Assembly (NCBI GenBank): GCA_039000515.1
Contig: JBCFYV010009882.1
Coordinates: forward strand, 51,750,816 to 51,814,815
DNA: 64,000 nucleotides
Reading direction: 5' to 3'
DNA from: Timema cristinae
Lineage: Eukaryota; Arthropoda; Insecta; Phasmatodea; Timematidae
The position numbers and the translations under genes were made by a program. Shown here in pieces: positions 47,140 to 58,756 of the stretch; within the stretch, counting starts at the first letter, position 1, and the number at the start of each line of letters is the position of its first letter. The notes under the pieces are model-generated. The model was not told where the DNA came from, ran no database searches, and saw only the letters and a list, made by a program, of their open reading frames with translations.

Positions 47140-48190
47140 TAGCTTTATCCCGAGTAAACTATATAAGGAAATTAAAGCAAACCTGAACATGATGAAGCTA
47201 TTGTTCTCCTAGACTTGAGTGAAAACTACCTGTTATTATTCAAGATGAATTACAAGGGTATCATTGGACACTCGTTCACTATACCCAGCAGTAATCTACA
47301 CGCGTGTCAAGCCAAAATCTTATATGACGATTTAGAGCATGATGTAACTTTTGTATACAATACACAAAAAATAATATCAAAGTATGTAAAGGAAAAATTT
47401 CCAGTGGTAAAAAATGAACATTATTTCAATGAGAGTTGTCCAGTGCACAGTACAAGAACTGCAAAACATTTATCAACCTTTTCCACCACAACCAAGACTT
47501 TACTTTCTTTGCCACATGGACATTTTTTGCAACCACTCACAGAAAATCTCCTTGTGACAGCATTGGTGGAACAGGTAAGCGGCTGGTTACCAGAGCAAGC
47601 CTTCAAATGTGTCCTGATGATGTAATTGACTCAGCTGCAAAAGTGCTCAATTTCTGCAAGGCAAGAGTTGAAAACATAAAACTCTGGATGATAACTTTCA
47701 GAAACATGCCAGCAGCTAGAAGCCAGATTCTCCAAAGCAAAATCAGTTCCTGGGACACATGGCTCTAACCATTTCATTTCTGTGCCAGAAGATTCCATCG
47801 GACCAAAGATAATTGGTTCTGATGAGAACTTCAGCACTATTTTTCATTTCTCTGGGGAGCAACCCCCTGCTGTCAAGATGTCAGATGTGTATAAACTCAT
47901 ACATTGCATGTATTTATGAGTCAGGCACTGGCTTTTAGGATTAGTACTTTCAAAACATGACGAGGAAGGTTATATAAAAGTGAAGTTCTTGCACCCTTAC
48001 GGCGTTACAACATTGTTTCATTGGCTGCCCCTGGAAAGAAGACATCTGCTATGTCCCTGTGTGTAACACTATTTCTTGTGCCACTCTTCCCATCACAAAG
48101 GGTTCTAAGGATTTAACCATTCCTGAAAAGGAGGCCGAGTTTGTACAACACCAGTACACCATCCTCTTCAAAAAGACACAACATTGCAGA
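47140..48190 (+). pseudogene. Relic of a repetitive arthropod ORF family of unknown function
   Basis: Frames carry L-D-L-S-E-N-Y (47208-47230), H-D-V-T-F-V-Y-N-T-Q (47340-47369), then in another frame S-C-P-V-Q-Y-K-N-C-K-T-F, W-T-F-F-A-T-T-H-R-K-S-P-C-D-S-I-G-G-T (near 47515-47575), and further on V-K-F-L-H-P-Y-G (near 47980-48002). I recall many arthropod predicted proteins with this pattern (D-F-x-E-N-Y ... Q-Y-K-N ... A-T-x-H-G-K-x-x-C-D-G-I-G ... K-F-M-H-P-x-G), often multi-copy. I cannot assign it to a named transposon class. The His of H-G-K is kept, but Gly is Arg here. Terminal repeats not found. Broken by several frameshifts. Confidence 0.6.
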
Positions 48191-48823
48191 TGAAAAGAAA
48201 CATTTAATTAGCCGCACTTAGCTATAATATTGTATGATATGTATTAGAAAGAATATATTAGCAGATTAAAATCCCTGTATTTATCTTTCACAATCATTTA
48301 GACCATACTTTGAGGTGTAATTTAAAAATTGGTAAAAATTTGACAGTAATTATATGTTGATTATTAAATGTAGATATAAAGTTTTTCCTTAAATATTGAT
48401 TGCACTCCTTAGATGGAGCCTTGGAAACAATATTTACATGCAATTTTTCAAAACTTTTATATCTCAGAAAGTATGTTGCCTAAGGTAGACAAATTTTGCA
48501 GAGATTAGTAGCTTGGTGGTAGTAGTAACAAGTAAAAAAACTTTAATGAAAATCTGAGATGATGGGTATCATTAAAAATGGAGCTGGGTGATCTGATATG
48601 GAATGACCCCAAACTAAGAACAAACAATGAAACAAATATAAAGTTTAAAAAATTGTATCATTGCAGTAACATAATGGATTTTTCCCCAAATTACAACATT
48701 AAATCTGAAGCCTATGATTTGGTTTGGAAGAAATTACTAATATAATTAGATTATTAGGTTATTCTATTCATGAAAATATGAATGGATATGCCTATTTTAG
48801 TTTAAATTAGCTGAATAACTCAC
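48191..48823. other. Intronic sequence, no recognisable gene
   Basis: AT-rich, directly left of exon B. No features. Confidence 0.6.
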
Positions 48824-48928
48824 TTGATCTCCAAAAAATGTTTCATTGCGTTTAGATGTATTCATCCACTGTGTAAACAATTGGATATTTGCTGCTGTTG
48901 GTTTAATGAGGTATAATATCTTCTCACC
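48824..48928 (-). CDS. KDM7/PHF8-like JmjC histone demethylase, exon B
   Basis: A 105-bp minus-strand exon of exactly 35 codons, phase 0 at both ends. Acceptor GTTCCAAG lies above 48928 and donor GTGAGT below 48824. It encodes [18 protein letters not shown] ... N-E-T-F-F-G-D-Q. The G-E-K-x-x-Y-L-I-x-P-T motif and the closing F-F-G-D-Q, which leads into V-D-x-C, favour KDM7 over KDM2. It joins exon A (V-V-K) and exon C (V-D-D-C) without a frame break. Confidence 0.93.
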
Positions 48929-49533
48929 CTTGGAACAAAAAAACAATAAATGTAATTATATTAAATAAAGTTACATTGAAGAACATTTGTTTAGTAATCT
49001 TTAAAATATAATTAAATTTTTTTATAGGCTAGTTCAATAGTCCAATTATTTTTTGATAGAGGTTTGTTTTAAGAACTTGCCAAACGCCTGTGGTCAGGCA
49101 ACCTTTTTCGGTAATTCAAAGTAAAGCTCTACATGCTTATAGAGCCACACTTAAGTATGTCCATCTGGCATACCATTGTTTGTGAAGGGTTGGGTAAAGT
49201 TGACCTCCCTTGTTTACCACTCACCCACCCAAATAGCATAATTTCTTTTTTTTATCAGTATATTGTTAAGGTTCATAAAAGCTGTGTCTGACTGCAGTCT
49301 GTTATTTGTTTATTCATGGCTTAACTTTTCATTAACTTTGTTCAAGTTTCTAACAAGTAGTGGGGAGTAAGAAAATAAATATCTTGTTCTAAATAACAGA
49401 AATAAAATCTTCACAAAAATATTTACTAAATAAGTGTTGTTAAAATCAATTGCTAACATAAATTAAGCTTTTGTGTTAATTTGCAAACAGAATTTTAAAA
49501 AAATTATGTTTTTATTACAGAAATTAATATTTG
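48929..49533. other. Intronic sequence, no recognisable gene
   Basis: Between exon B and Copia-B. No coding similarity or repeats paired. Confidence 0.6.
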
Positions 49534-49748
49534 TGTTTAAAAAAAAAATATGTTTTTGTGTTACTAGCATAGAGCTATTAAGTAATCTTTATTTTCTATA
49601 TTGATACGAGCACTGTGTTGCTCATTTTTAGCTTCTCTTTGCTTTTGATGTAAAATTATGCATTTACTTGCTTTGTATTCCTGCTATTAACAAAACGATT
49701 CTTTCTATTTAAGACTTAATAATCTCTTTCGTACTGTTTAATTCAACA
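49534..49748 (+). repeat. Copia-B 5' LTR
   Basis: About 215 bp, starts TGTTTAAAA and ends CAACA. Aligns with 53612-53837 but lacks about 15-20 bp near its start. Confidence 0.8.
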
Positions 49749-50154
49749 GGTTGTGTATGGGCCCACGAAGTAATGGAAATAATAAAATTGTGAGTTTAAT
49801 GTGAGTGAAAGAGATTAAGTTGAAAAGTTTGTTTCATTTTTATTTTGTCTGTATTTGTTATTCAACCCCTATTCCATTTGAGTTGGTGGTCTATTCGTTG
49901 CAACTCCAGGAAGTTCACTGTTTGTGTAAGATCGTTGTAACTCAAGTAGAATCTCCGCTGAAAAGCAAAGTATAAGATAATAGTTACGACAGAAAAAGGG
50001 TGAAGTGGCACTTATGACACTCTATGAGGCATTTTTTTAGTTTACATATGGCAGAAAATTAGCTAGTCACAGTGTAGGTGTTCAAAGCTATGAAGTTTGA
50101 TGCTGATACTGAAGATCAAGACAAAAACCTGTTCAACAACATAAATATGAGAAA

Positions 50155-53100
50155 ACTCTACAGCGGGCACCATGTTATCGAAATTTCAAGACAGTGTGGT
50201 AAAACATAAGAAAGAAGAAACTTGAAAAGCTTGTTAGCATCTCTGTGGCAGCAAGAAGACCAGCCCAACAAGCAAAGTGGACTGGATAGTGGCACATTTT
50301 CTTTCCGATATGGCAAACAAAGTTCGTTTTTGAAGATAATCAGTTTTTCTGTGTAGCTCGTATAGTAGGGAAGATGCACCTAATTTCCCATCCAACACAA
50401 GAGGAACGTCAATATCGACTTGGTGAGAGGCTTCAGCCAGATGTCTGTAGTCCCATGAATATTACTTCAGTGGGAGGCTACAGATACATGCTTGTATTCA
50501 AAGATGAAATTACAATTTCAGATATGTGCACTTTTTAGTGCATAAATCTGAAATGAGCAAAAAGAATTATGGAAAATTGAGGGTAGCTTTAACTGGGAAC
50601 AGAGTAAAGTCGATAAGAACTGTTAATGTACTGAAGTTTGTGAACAAAGAATTCTCAAAATTGCTACAAGAGCACGGTGTGACACGAAATAACGTCACCC
50701 TACACACCAGAGCAAAACAGAAGAGTCGAGCGAGATAGTGGCACCAGCCAAGAAACAGAGAGAGCAGTGCAGTTGTGAGTGGTTTGCAGAAAATTTTGTA
50801 GCCAGAGACAGTCAGGATAACTATTTACACCCTCAACAAAACTTAAAATTCACAGAATGCAAGCAAGATAACTTTTGAGAAGTGTTTTGGGGAAATATCA
50901 AATTTGAGTCACTTGGAAATCTTTGGTGTGGAGGCGTATGTTCATGTGCCAAAAGAGCTCAAAAGGTGCAAATGGGATGTAAGAGCAATAAAAGCTTACC
51001 TTGTAGGGTATGAATCCACAACGAAGAACTACAGACTGTACAATCCAGTAACAAGAAAAGTGATTGTCAGCTGTGAGGTGTCTTAATGAGGATGGCATAG
51101 CATCCAAGATGTCGGAAGCTGTACAAATCTCTATGGTCAACTTTGAAGATTGAATATAATAAAGAGGACATGGAAGTCATGAAAAAGCAATTGTAAGAGG
51201 TCGTCAAAAGTTCAGAGGTGGACGTACAGGCTGAAGTTTAAAGTCCATTGTCGTCTGAAGATTTTGTGAAAGCAGTAGAAGTTCAACGAAACAAAGGAGC
51301 ATACAGTCTGTGACCACATGTGAAGCAGCCATACTGGTATGAGTAACATGGAAATTGTGCAGGAATTGAAGAAGTCAACACCTATGAAGAGGCAATAAGT
51401 ATGCGGACTAGTGGCAACAAGCCATGAAAGAAGAACTTGAAGCCCCGAAGAAGAACAAAACGTATGAACTAGTGCCACAACCACTTGGGCAAAGTATTGT
51501 GACCTGTATGTGAGTTTACAAACTAAAGCATGTGCCAAGCTCAAGTGAAGTGAAAGCAAAAGTTCGCTTAGTAGCAAGAGGTTTCAGTCAGCAAGAAGGA
51601 ATCGACTATAAAGGTGTTTTTTTTCTCCTGTGGTCAGAAATGATTCTTGAAGAATCATCCTGTGCATTGCAAAAGAGAAAGACTTAGAAATCACACGGTT
51701 TGTCATGAAGGCTGCATTTTTAAATGGAGAACTAGAAAAAGACATGTTTATGGAAAGACATGTTTATGGAACTCCCGAGAGGTTTCAACGTTGGAGACCA
51801 AAACCTGGTATGCCAACTGAAGAAGAGTCTTTATGGTTTGAAACAAGCTTCAAGAGCTTGAAACCAAAAATTTACAGACTTTTTGTAGATGATGGCCTGG
51901 TGTTGTCAGTTACTAGAATACATGGAAAAAGACAGATACCGGAAACTGCAGGTACTTTGTGAGCATCGAGATACACCATGATCGTGCCGCAAAAAAAAAA
52001 AAAACTGGGATTGGGCAGCAGATGTAAATAAAGAAGATTCTGACAAAGTTCAACATGACAGATGAAATTCCAATATGCATACCAGCCTATGCAAATGTAA
52101 AGCTCATGAAGACAAAAGACAAAAGCTTTGTGGATTTTCCATATCGTGAGGCGGTTGGATCACTTTCATATGCAGCATTGGTATCTAGACCAGACATTGT
52201 AGATTCAGTGAGCGTTGTCATTCGGTTTTTATAAAATCCAAACTCCAAACATGTGACAGCAGTGAAGCGAGTCTTGAGATATCTGAAAGAAACAATAACT
52301 ATGGGAATTGCTTATGAATATAGAAATGCAAAAGGTGGGGTTATTTTAAGAGGAAAGGTGGTTTTATTTTTCTCAATATTTGTAAAAAAAAAAAAAAAAA
52401 AAGCTAGGATAAAACTATATAAATTTTTCAATCATATTGTGTATTTAATTATTTCTTAACATATTCAGAGATAAATCAAATTTAAATATGCATAAAACAT
52501 TTCACGCTTAGTAATATCAAACTCGATACATCTAGAGTCTTACAAATAGTAATATTGAATATAATCAATTATCAACTTAGGTTTAGACCAAACAATAATA
52601 ACACTGAATCATGTTGTCATAGAAGACTAAACTACTCTCAAATAAGGAAAATGGAATAAAAATTAGGAAAATATAATTTTGCCAAAAATGACCGCCTGTA
52701 GCAAGGTCCATATATATAGCTAGGACCTAGCGTGAAATCTTTTAAAGGCTGTAAAAAAAGAGTCGATCTATTGACCTTTAGGTATAGTAATGTGTAAAAG
52801 TAGAAATCGTTATTTTTAATGCTAGCCACAGATAAAAAAAGCATAAATATCTTGAAAACGCTCATTTTCCTGCGATCCATTTTATACCTATAAAATAAGT
52901 TTGAATAAAATACTATTTATACAAATGGCAGCCCTTGTATAGTGCTATCACCAGTTTTATCGCATCAAAATTATATTGCATGATGTGGTATTTTCCGAAT
53001 TACAAAGAAATTGTGCTTATTTAGGAAAACAGCTTTAATTCATGTTATTCATGTGAAAACAGTAGAATTCCTGTTAAAGTTCGTTTTATCGCAAATACGA

Positions 53101-53570
53101 ATTTTGCATTCCCTACTTATGATTTATTAACTTCGTTGACTGGTTAAACAGATGAGGATCTTGCTGGTATAGACACACTTCAGTCAACAAGTTGTTTTGT
53201 CTTCATCATGGGTGTTGGACCAATTACCTGGCACAGTCAGAGACAAAAGAAAGTAACACTGTCAACCAGTGAAGCAGAGTATGCGGCAAGATTTAAGGGA
53301 GTGCGTAAAGCGTACTGGATCTGTCAGTAACTAAAGGACATGAGTGAGAAATGGGCGAGTACCACAATATTGTACATCACCAACGAAAGCACATTCAGAC
53401 TAACCAGGAAAACAGAAGTGCATGCAAAAACTAAGTATTTTGACGTGCAACTTCATTTCATCTGAGAGTCCAATGAATAAATTATTGTTACAATGAAATA
53501 TGTATGTAGTGATGAGCAATTGGGTGATATTCTGACGAAGCCATTAGCAAGAACTAAATTCACCAAGAAT
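50155..53570 (+). pseudogene. Copia-B pol remnant
   Basis: Integrase: S-P-M-N-I-T-S-V-G-G-Y-R-Y near 50451-50490, then F-V-N-K-E-F-S-K-L-L-Q-E-H-G-V-T-R (50638-50685), and S-H-L-E-I-F-G-V-E-A-Y-V-H-V (50907-50948) with F/L-V-G-Y-E (51001-51015). RT: K-A-K-V-R-L-V-A-R-G-F-S-Q-Q-E-G (51554-51600), A-A-F-L-N-G-E-L (51711-51734) and F-V-D-D-G-L (51882-51899), the catalytic box with Phe in place of Tyr. RNase H: A-V-K-R-V-L-R-Y-L-K (52259-52288), the insertion, then T-W-H-S-Q-R-Q-K-K-V-T-L-S-T-S-E-A-E-Y (53230-53281) and I-L-T-K-P-L-A near 53530. Many stops; no gag or protease. Confidence 0.87.
52338..53135. other. Insertion of unknown type inside Copia-B RNase H
   Basis: Non-copia sequence of about 0.8 kb between the A-K-G and L-T-G parts of RNase H. 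Starts with an A run (52382-52400) near the left boundary. AAAGGTGG occurs at 52331 and again near 52353. No inverted ends or coding domain found. Its family is unknown. Confidence 0.6.
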
Positions 53571-53611
53571 TGTTGAGACTGAATGTGGCGAAAATATATG
53601 GCTAGTGGGAG

Positions 53612-53837
53612 TGTTAAAAAACAGCATTACATATTATATGGATACTTTTTTTTTGTCACTAGCAAAGAGAGAGTAATATTTATTTTATATACTGATACTA
53701 GCACTGTTCCTCATTATTAGATTCTCTTTGCTTTCAATGTAACAATGTGCATTTACTTTCTTGTAGCCGTTATATTGACTAAAAGATTATTTCTTAATTA
53801 TACTTAATAATCTCTTTCATACCATTAAATTAAACTA
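53612..53837 (+). repeat. Copia-B 3' LTR
   Basis: About 226 bp, starts TGTTAAAAAACAGC. The right edge is placed by alignment with the CAACA end of the left LTR; the sequence there is AAACTA followed by a TA run. Confidence 0.75.
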
Positions 53838-55519
53838 TATATATATTCAAGCATTGGATCTAAGAAAGCATTAGGGTTCCGTGCATTTATGGTTTATTAA
53901 TGTGTTAGGAATGAGGACAGTACCCACATATAAGTGGTGAGAATCAGTGTAAAACAATTTAGGAAAAACAACCTTTTGTAAGAGTAAATCCTCGGACAAT
54001 TGGATCACCAAAGAAGGTAAAATAACAATATTCAAAATATGGATTTGCTAACAAATTTCATAATCATTAAATAAGTTGTATAACACATAGTTAATCTGAG
54101 TATCAAGTACTCCCCCTTATGAAAGTTCCGTGCTTTCAAGATCTTATTTTGGAATTTTTTCTCAATATTTTTGTGACCTATTACAATGGAACTATAACAT
54201 GTCTATGAAAATGAATGAAAATTTGACCTTGATAAATGTATCACTCTCATAACTATTTAATAGTGAATATTTTCCAATATTTAAATTTATTAAGAACAGG
54301 AATAGGATGTTAATTTGGTAGTATGAGAAATATTTATAAAACAAAAAAAACTACTTAAGATAATGCCCAAAACATTCATGACAGAGATATTATTTGCTAC
54401 AGATGCTAAATAAAAACTAAAAATGAACACTATCAAAAGTTAAAAAGACAAATTAGCTATAAAACCCGACACAAAACGTATTCTACTCAATGACAAAGTA
54501 AACTATCTATATCAATCAGCAGTTTTGAATGAATAGATCAAAGATACTAAAGTAAATTCTATTGGTGACTCTCAAATGAATATTATTTTGTCATTTTAGA
54601 GATTATTTTTTATTTAATTGGTTTGCATTAAATTTTATCATTCATATGTTTATTTATCAACTACTACTTTAACAATAACAACTAGCAGAAGCACATTCAG
54701 TGATAAAGCATGGCAGAAACTTTCAATAATAGTACCATATTAAGAACTATACAAAATAAAAATTATGAATATAAATAGAAAAAAGGTTGTGGTGGAAAAT
54801 GCTTGAATGTGGGCATTTAAAAATTCTAAATGGCACTGTAAAATTCCCTGACTTTCGCCTAAAAAAGAAATTTTCCGTTATACCACTTTTGTTCACAACT
54901 AAACCTTGCGAAAAGAAGATACAAAGCTAATCTGGATTCCTTATTTGAATTAATTTTGTGCATCTCTATAGTCCCAAACTTATGATATCATTAATGTATA
55001 AAATTAAAGAACATAATATAATGGCCAAATTCTTGTAAATGACAATATGGCAGGCGCAAAGAATGCAATATTCAAATAATAGCTAGGGGTGGACGAGATT
55101 CCGAAAGCTCGGGAATTTATCCACTTCCGAGAGTCGGGTGGGCAAGACCCTTTCCCAGCAAGGGTTCAGAAAGGAAATAAATCTCGCTTATTGTTCCAGC
55201 AGTTACCACTGGCTCAATATCTATTGGAAACGCATCGTCTTTTTTCTGTAGCTAGCTTGGAGGGGGTACTTTACTTCCTGTGGTGAGACATTCAGGTTGG
55301 GAAACTTTTGTGAGTCAATATGCTATCTATCAGCAGTTATTCGTTAGGTTGAGCAAGCGACAAGGTTTGAAAGATTTAGAGAAGGACAGAGATATACTAT
55401 ACTCTTCCCCCTTTTGGGGCATAGAAATTAGAGGGGAGGAAGTGACTTGCAAAGGTCAACTATTTATGAGAATCAGCATGTCTGTTGTTAGTAACCAAAC
55501 CAAAATTAGAGATTACAGG
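53838..55519. other. Intronic sequence, no recognisable gene
   Basis: AT-rich. A GC-richer patch at 55085-55275 with a 65-residue frame has no recognised domain. A weak inverted match between 55085 (TAGGGGTGGAC) and 56160-56180 is noted under rejected items. Confidence 0.5.
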
Positions 55520-55855
55520 TATTTTAAACAGAAAACCTTTAAGGGGTATCAATTCTGAGAGACCATTAAATGTGCTTAAATGAGAGAAGTTTCAAGGGGT
55601 TTCAAACAAAGAAAATATTTAAAGAGTCACAAGCCTAGGAAACATTTAAATAATGATAAATAATATTTAAAGGGCTTTAAACCAAGATAATCTTTAAGGG
55701 GTTTTAGACCTATAACATTTAAGGTGTTTGAAACCTAAAAAACATTTAGGGGAAAACTAAAGAATATTTAAAGGGTTTCAAAACTAAATAATACTTAAGG
55801 TGTTTATAAACCTATATAGCCTGAGGTTTCAAATATAGAGGACATTTAAGAAGGG
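55520..55855. repeat. Degenerate tandem repeat, unit about 30 bp
   Basis: About ten to twelve imperfect units of the form TATTTAAAGGGTTTCAAACC followed by TAAATA. Clear starts include 55618, 55669, 55692, 55720, 55767 and 55793. Spacing varies from about 25 to 35 bp. Non-coding. Confidence 0.8.
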
Positions 55856-57896
55856 TAAAGATTTTTTTAATATATATATTGCACTATTCCAATATGAAAC
55901 ACCATTTACAAAAGAGATTAACTAATAAAATAATAATGAATTCAATTAATTATAAGATTTGTATTATTCAGTATTTATTCAAATATTGTGCTATTCATTT
56001 CAATAAAAAATGCTACTCGCACACCCCTGTCTATCTTATTATGTTTTTATTGTATATTATTTGTATGATATTTAATAATGTCAAAGCTTATACAAATATT
56101 ACCATATTAGTTTAAAACCAATATTATATATAATTATTCCAAAACATAATTTTTATAATTTTCCGTTCGCGTCCCACTCCTGATATTTTGACTCATTCCT
56201 CGTCGTGTTCTGATATAAAAATGTCACTCCCATCCATTGCTACTGAGTTAACTCTTACTGTTTATTGCTATTTATGCAAGCGCATTAAACAAGAGCTTGT
56301 CTATTGTTTTACCATAGCTTTTCTTTATTCCTCTATTCTGCTGCTAAGTAAGATAAATTTAACAAATTCCTTGCAGCCATTGTGTGCTCTTTAGAACTTG
56401 CTAAACAATGTGTAGCTACTTCAAATAGGTGGCAAGATAACCTATTATGAGAGTGAAGGATGAGCATGAATATTTTATTATATAATTTATGTTTAGGTTT
56501 GAGCATTGGGAATAAGATGTTTATAACATGTCAAATCATTTCATTTAAGGTATTCAATTCAAATTTCCTGTGTTTTCTTAAGTTTGAAACCCACTTTGAT
56601 GTGCTCTTTGTCGCAAAAAATAACTAAAAAATATTCATTCATACAGACGATTTCTTTCTAAAACATTCAGATTAATAAAATAATAAAGTTTGATTCACAC
56701 TAGTGGCAGTTTATTATTTGTCGTCTGTATTCACTGACACTTCCCTACAATGTTGAAATTGATATTTTGTTTGTCTTGCAGAAAACTGAGTTAAAGTTGT
56801 AGTTTCTAACACAAAAGTTAATAAAATAGTTTACTAGCCAGTTCATTTTCTGTTTACTTAAATTTACTTAAAATTTGAGAAAGTATTCTTTGATATGGCT
56901 ATCCAGGTGTTATTTTTATTTATCTCATATTTATATGGCCCACGAAGGTATTTCAAATTCAATTGACACTTCTTCATCGCACTTAATAATAAATTAAAAT
57001 CCACTTCATGAGTTGAGCACTCATGTTTTCAAAACAATCTAGAACACAAAACTGGAAACTGGATGACAATGAAACAAATAATATTGCCTAGGAGGCAAAA
57101 GAGCTGAAATCGACACTTTTAATGCTCAAGGACACAGTTACTATTGCACTTAAAAGAGGTTGCAACTTGTCCATGTGAACTATTCCATTGAGCATAATGG
57201 TTAACGATAAATTAATGAAAAAAATAAAACCAAAAACTGGTGCCATGTGAACCAAAACATAAGTCACCGAATTTAATCCAGGCAAACATTATCTGTAAAA
57301 GAGCGGGTCCAAATTTTATCTAGATTTCCTAAATTAAAAAACTAAGTCATACTATTATTATTATTATAAGAATTACTTTTTTATATGTAATAATTGAATT
57401 TTAATCTGGAAAATTAAATTTGAATCATCTTATTTAGTGATAATGTTGGTGGTATAAAATGAATTTGTTGACTTAAGGCTAGCTCCAATGTACAACAGTT
57501 GTTTGACGCAGTATTTTTGTTGATGTGCTTCATTTTATTTATATATATATGGAAAATATGTGGTATATAATATGAAAAATATGTTTAACTAAAATATATC
57601 AATTAATACACCTTGAGTGTTTGAAGTTCTTACTATTTTAAAAGAAATTGCTCTATAAGTAGTAGTTTTGTGGAAGCCAAGTCCATCTCAATGTATCCCT
57701 AATTTCTCATTTCTCAATAATATAGTTTTATAGTTTAAACTGAACAGAGTTTACAACTTTACATCGGAGTTTTGTATATTTTAAAAAAAATTAGGTTCTA
57801 TAGTGATTCATGAGCTGTTCCCAAAAGGTACCATAACATTTTGACTATCAATATTATTTTACACAAAACATCAAGTTAAAGAAAGTAAAGTTTTAC
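55856..57896. other. Intronic sequence, no recognisable gene
   Basis: AT-rich. Short frames (55879-56115, 57088-57285) lack recognised domains. ATT run at 57352-57366. Confidence 0.55.
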
Positions 57897-58083
57897 CTTA
57901 ACAACATGATACCATACGGAGGATCCTCCAAAATCCACATGAAAGTCTGTGAAAGACCGTTTTGTTGACAAAAGGCAATATCTTTGAACATCAGTTCTTG
58001 GTTTAGTACCCTCACCATGCGAAGCTATCTCCGACCAGTCAAGTATTCGACTTATTAAGGGTGGTTGAATTGCATTTTTTAAA
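57897..58083 (-). CDS. KDM7/PHF8-like JmjC histone demethylase, exon A
   Basis: A 187-bp minus-strand exon between acceptor ATAATTTCAG (above 58083) and donor GTAAAA (below 57897). The first base completes a split codon, then 62 codons follow. It encodes Q-P-P-L-I-S-R-I-L-D-W, V-Q-R-Y-C-L-L-S, and F-T-D-F-H-V-D-F-G-G-S-S-V-W-Y-H-V-V-K. The H-V-D is the Fe(II)-binding H-x-D, and the surrounding T-D-F-H-x-D-F-G-G-x-S-V-W-Y-H is diagnostic of the KDM2/KDM7 branch. It splices in frame to exon B. Upstream exons (PHD finger, start of JmjC) should be at higher coordinates but were not seen. No disruption. Confidence 0.94.
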
Positions 58084-58756
58084 CTGAAATTATAAAATAA
58101 AGATACATTAAAAATGTAAAACAATCGTGTCATAATAAAATATTTGAGTTCTAAACTAGTCAATAGTAGGGTTGTGTGGCCAAGACACTATTGCAAAAAT
58201 AAGCCTATGTATTTTTGGGATGTTTGTGATTCATTAAATACATGAGAAAATTATTACTGGCAAAAATTGGATGTGCAGTTAATGAGGAAAAACAGAAATC
58301 GTGGGCCGAAACTAGATTTTTTTTTACCACGTGTCACTACCTATTTGAGTTACATACATGTATATTATCTACAATAATGTGATGGGAAAGTTAGAATTTA
58401 TAGGAAAATTATCTGCATTTCTGTGAAGTGAGAGCGGAAAACCATTTTTTTTTAAACTTTTTACATACGGCCAGGATTTGAACCCCCGAATGGTCCGCCA
58501 AGACAAAATTGGAATTATGTTTAGAAAACCACTTATCCCGGGATCACAGTCTTTTAACCTTCATGTAGCATAATGTTCACCTCATGTTCACATAATGTTC
58601 ACTTAATGTAAATAAACTAATGTGTTCAGAATCCACATAATGTAATTAAACTAGACTAAAGTGTTCATGATTCACATAACATAGTATATCAACTCAAGCC
58701 AAACACAAAAAATGAATTTGGTATCTATGAAAACCAATTGTTCAATAAAATTAAAC
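58084..58756. other. Intronic sequence with a tRNA-like SINE head relic
   Basis: The minus strand at 58470-58560 has TTCGGGGGTTCAAATCCTGGC, a good box B, without a convincing box A; probably an old SINE head. 58565-58690 contains imperfect repeats of ATAATGTTCAC. Confidence 0.45.

Larger units (their letters stand above)
49534..53837 (+). mobile_element. Copia-B: Ty1/copia retrotransposon, defective, interrupted
   Basis: Diverged LTRs at 49534-49748 and 53612-53837 share ACTAGC, GATAC(G/T)AGCACTGT, TCTCTTTGCTTT and TTAATAATCTCTTTC. The left LTR ends CAACA and is followed by a copia-type primer site (TATGGGCCCA at 49756-49765). A purine tract GTGGGAG precedes the right LTR. Gag and protease are missing; integrase, RT and RNase H remnants remain. 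A roughly 0.8-kb insertion (52338-53135) splits RNase H. No target duplication recognised. A different family from Copia-A. Confidence 0.88.

Noticed and set aside
55085..56180. DNA element with TAGGGGTGGAC / CAGGAGTGGGAC ends
   Set aside because: Ends agree weakly and no target-site duplication could be matched.
57088..57285. Minus-strand frame as an extra JmjC-gene exon
   Set aside because: Lies inside the intron between two exons already joined in frame and has no JmjC similarity.
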